DNA of 6,166 nt from contig JAZULN010000005.1 of NCBI GenBank assembly GCA_045603125.1, positions 1 through 6,166 on the forward strand, read 5' to 3'. Of this stretch, positions 5,506 through 6,166 are shown one piece after another; position 1 is the stretch's first letter; the number at the start of each line of letters is the position of its first letter. A program made the translations under genes and the position numbers. This stretch comes from CAKSFT01 sp045603125. Its GTDB lineage: Bacteria; Bacillota; Clostridia; UBA1381. The notes under the pieces are model-generated. The model was not told where the DNA came from and searched no databases. It was given only the letters and a program-made list of their open reading frames with translations.

Positions 5506-6166
5506 ATGGAAAGTTTATTAAAAAGCGTGCAGACAATTAACGGGTATTTGTCGGACTACATACTTGTTATCTTGCTGATTGGTGTGGGATTATTCTACAC
5601 AATCAAAACAAGATTTGTACAGGTAAGATGTTTTGGCGAAGGTATGAAAAAGGTGTTTGGTAAAATCAAATTCCGCGGCGGCACAGATGGTGAGGGCTTG
5701 AGTTCATTCCAGGCACTTGCAACTGCAATTGCAGCCCAAGTCGGAACCGGTAACATCGTTGGTGCGTCGGGTGCTATCCTAACCGGTGGTCCGGGTGCGA
5801 TTTTCTGGATGTGGATTATTGCATTCTTAGGCATGGCAACAATTTATGCAGAAGCGGTTTTAGCACAGGATACAAAGAAAATCGCTGCTGATGGAACCGT
5901 TCTTGGTGGCCCTGTTTACTACATAAAAAAAGCATTTTCGGGTAAGTTTGGAACATTTTTAGCAGTATTCTTTGCTATTGCAATTACCCTTGCATTAGGC
6001 TTTATGGGTTCAATGGTTCAATCAAACTCAATCGCCGGTGCCATTGAGAATGTAATCGACCCGAATAAGCAAAACATACTTTTTACAATCGGTGGTTTTG
6101 ATGTATCTATTGCGGCGTTCGTAGTAGGACTTATTGTTGCAGTGGTTTCTGCATTTATCTTCATCG
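5506..6166 (+). CDS. Sodium:alanine/glycine symporter (AGCS family), 3' end outside window
   Basis: The first 220 residues of an amino-acid:cation symporter are present and the frame runs open to the right edge. Family members are usually about 450-500 residues, so roughly half is missing. Transport of alanine or glycine with sodium across the cell membrane is the family role. Diagnostic blocks are QVGTGNIVG (78-86) and GGPGAIFWMW (94-103), followed by GMATIYAEAVLA (109-120) and GGPVYYIKKAF (134-144). Hydrophobic helices are evident near 17-31, 96-116, 150-170 and 195-220. The start is ATG 5506, preceded by GGGAGGA (5493-5499) at six bases. The glycine riboswitch and terminator upstream point to glycine as a substrate or regulator. 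Codons ending in C are commoner here (ATC, AAC, GGC) than in the preceding genes, which may reflect higher expression. Confidence 0.95.
   Translation, partial: MESLLKSVQTINGYLSDYILVILLIGVGLFYTIKTRFVQVRCFGEGMKKVFGKIKFRGGTDGEGLSSFQALATAIAAQVGTGNIVGASGAILTGGPGAIFWMWIIAFLGMATIYAEAVLAQDTKKIAADGTVLGGPVYYIKKAFSGKFGTFLAVFFAIAITLALGFMGSMVQSNSIAGAIENVIDPNKQNILFTIGGFDVSIAAFVVGLIVAVVSAFIFI

Noticed and set aside
5273..5521. 82-residue plus-strand open frame
   Set aside because: It runs through the glycine aptamer and terminator, which fully explain the sequence, and it overlaps the symporter start in another frame.
5595..5834. 79-residue minus-strand open frame
   Set aside because: It is antisense to the conserved symporter core and its proline-rich translation is a by-product of the opposite strand's codons.

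Overview
The window reads as a low-GC Gram-positive genome, most likely an anaerobic, gut-type member of the Clostridia (inference). The support is A/T-rich codon use, strong AAGGAGG-type ribosome binding sites, a Bacillus-type class I mannose-6-phosphate isomerase, a lipobox lipoprotein, and a glycine riboswitch in front of a sodium:alanine/glycine symporter. No rRNA, tRNA or CRISPR array was seen.

Positions 1-210 hold no gene I can support. They contain a leftward promoter and ribosome binding site for a gene that starts just beyond the left edge, plus two hairpins. An 11-bp inverted repeat places an anti-Shine-Dalgarno copy directly upstream of that promoter's -10 box. This is the arrangement that lets read-through RNA fold back and hide a transposase ribosome binding site, so the left edge may be the end of an IS200/IS605-like element (inference).

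Positions 211-5193 are a tight run of seven rightward genes with gaps of 8-49 bases, probably co-transcribed at least in part. In order they are a KdgF-like cupin, mannose-6-phosphate isomerase (manA), an AlkD-type DNA alkylation repair protein, a cytoplasmic C39-like cysteine peptidase, a small lipoprotein of unknown function, a TRIC/UPF0126 membrane channel protein, and an uncharacterised protein that looks like an alpha/alpha toroid. The first two fit sugar or uronate metabolism. The rest do not form a recognised pathway, and I see no strong promoter for the run.

Positions 5194-6166 are a separate transcription unit. It has a near-consensus promoter, one glycine aptamer, an intrinsic terminator and then the start of an AGCS-family symporter that runs off the right edge. 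The aptamer's 5' strand can also pair with the base of the terminator, which fits a switch that turns transporter expression off when glycine is plentiful. No clearly novel system is evident. The least ordinary items are the fold-back leader at the left edge, the abnormal start of the alkylation repair gene, the secretion-signal-free C39-like peptidase and the unassigned toroid protein.
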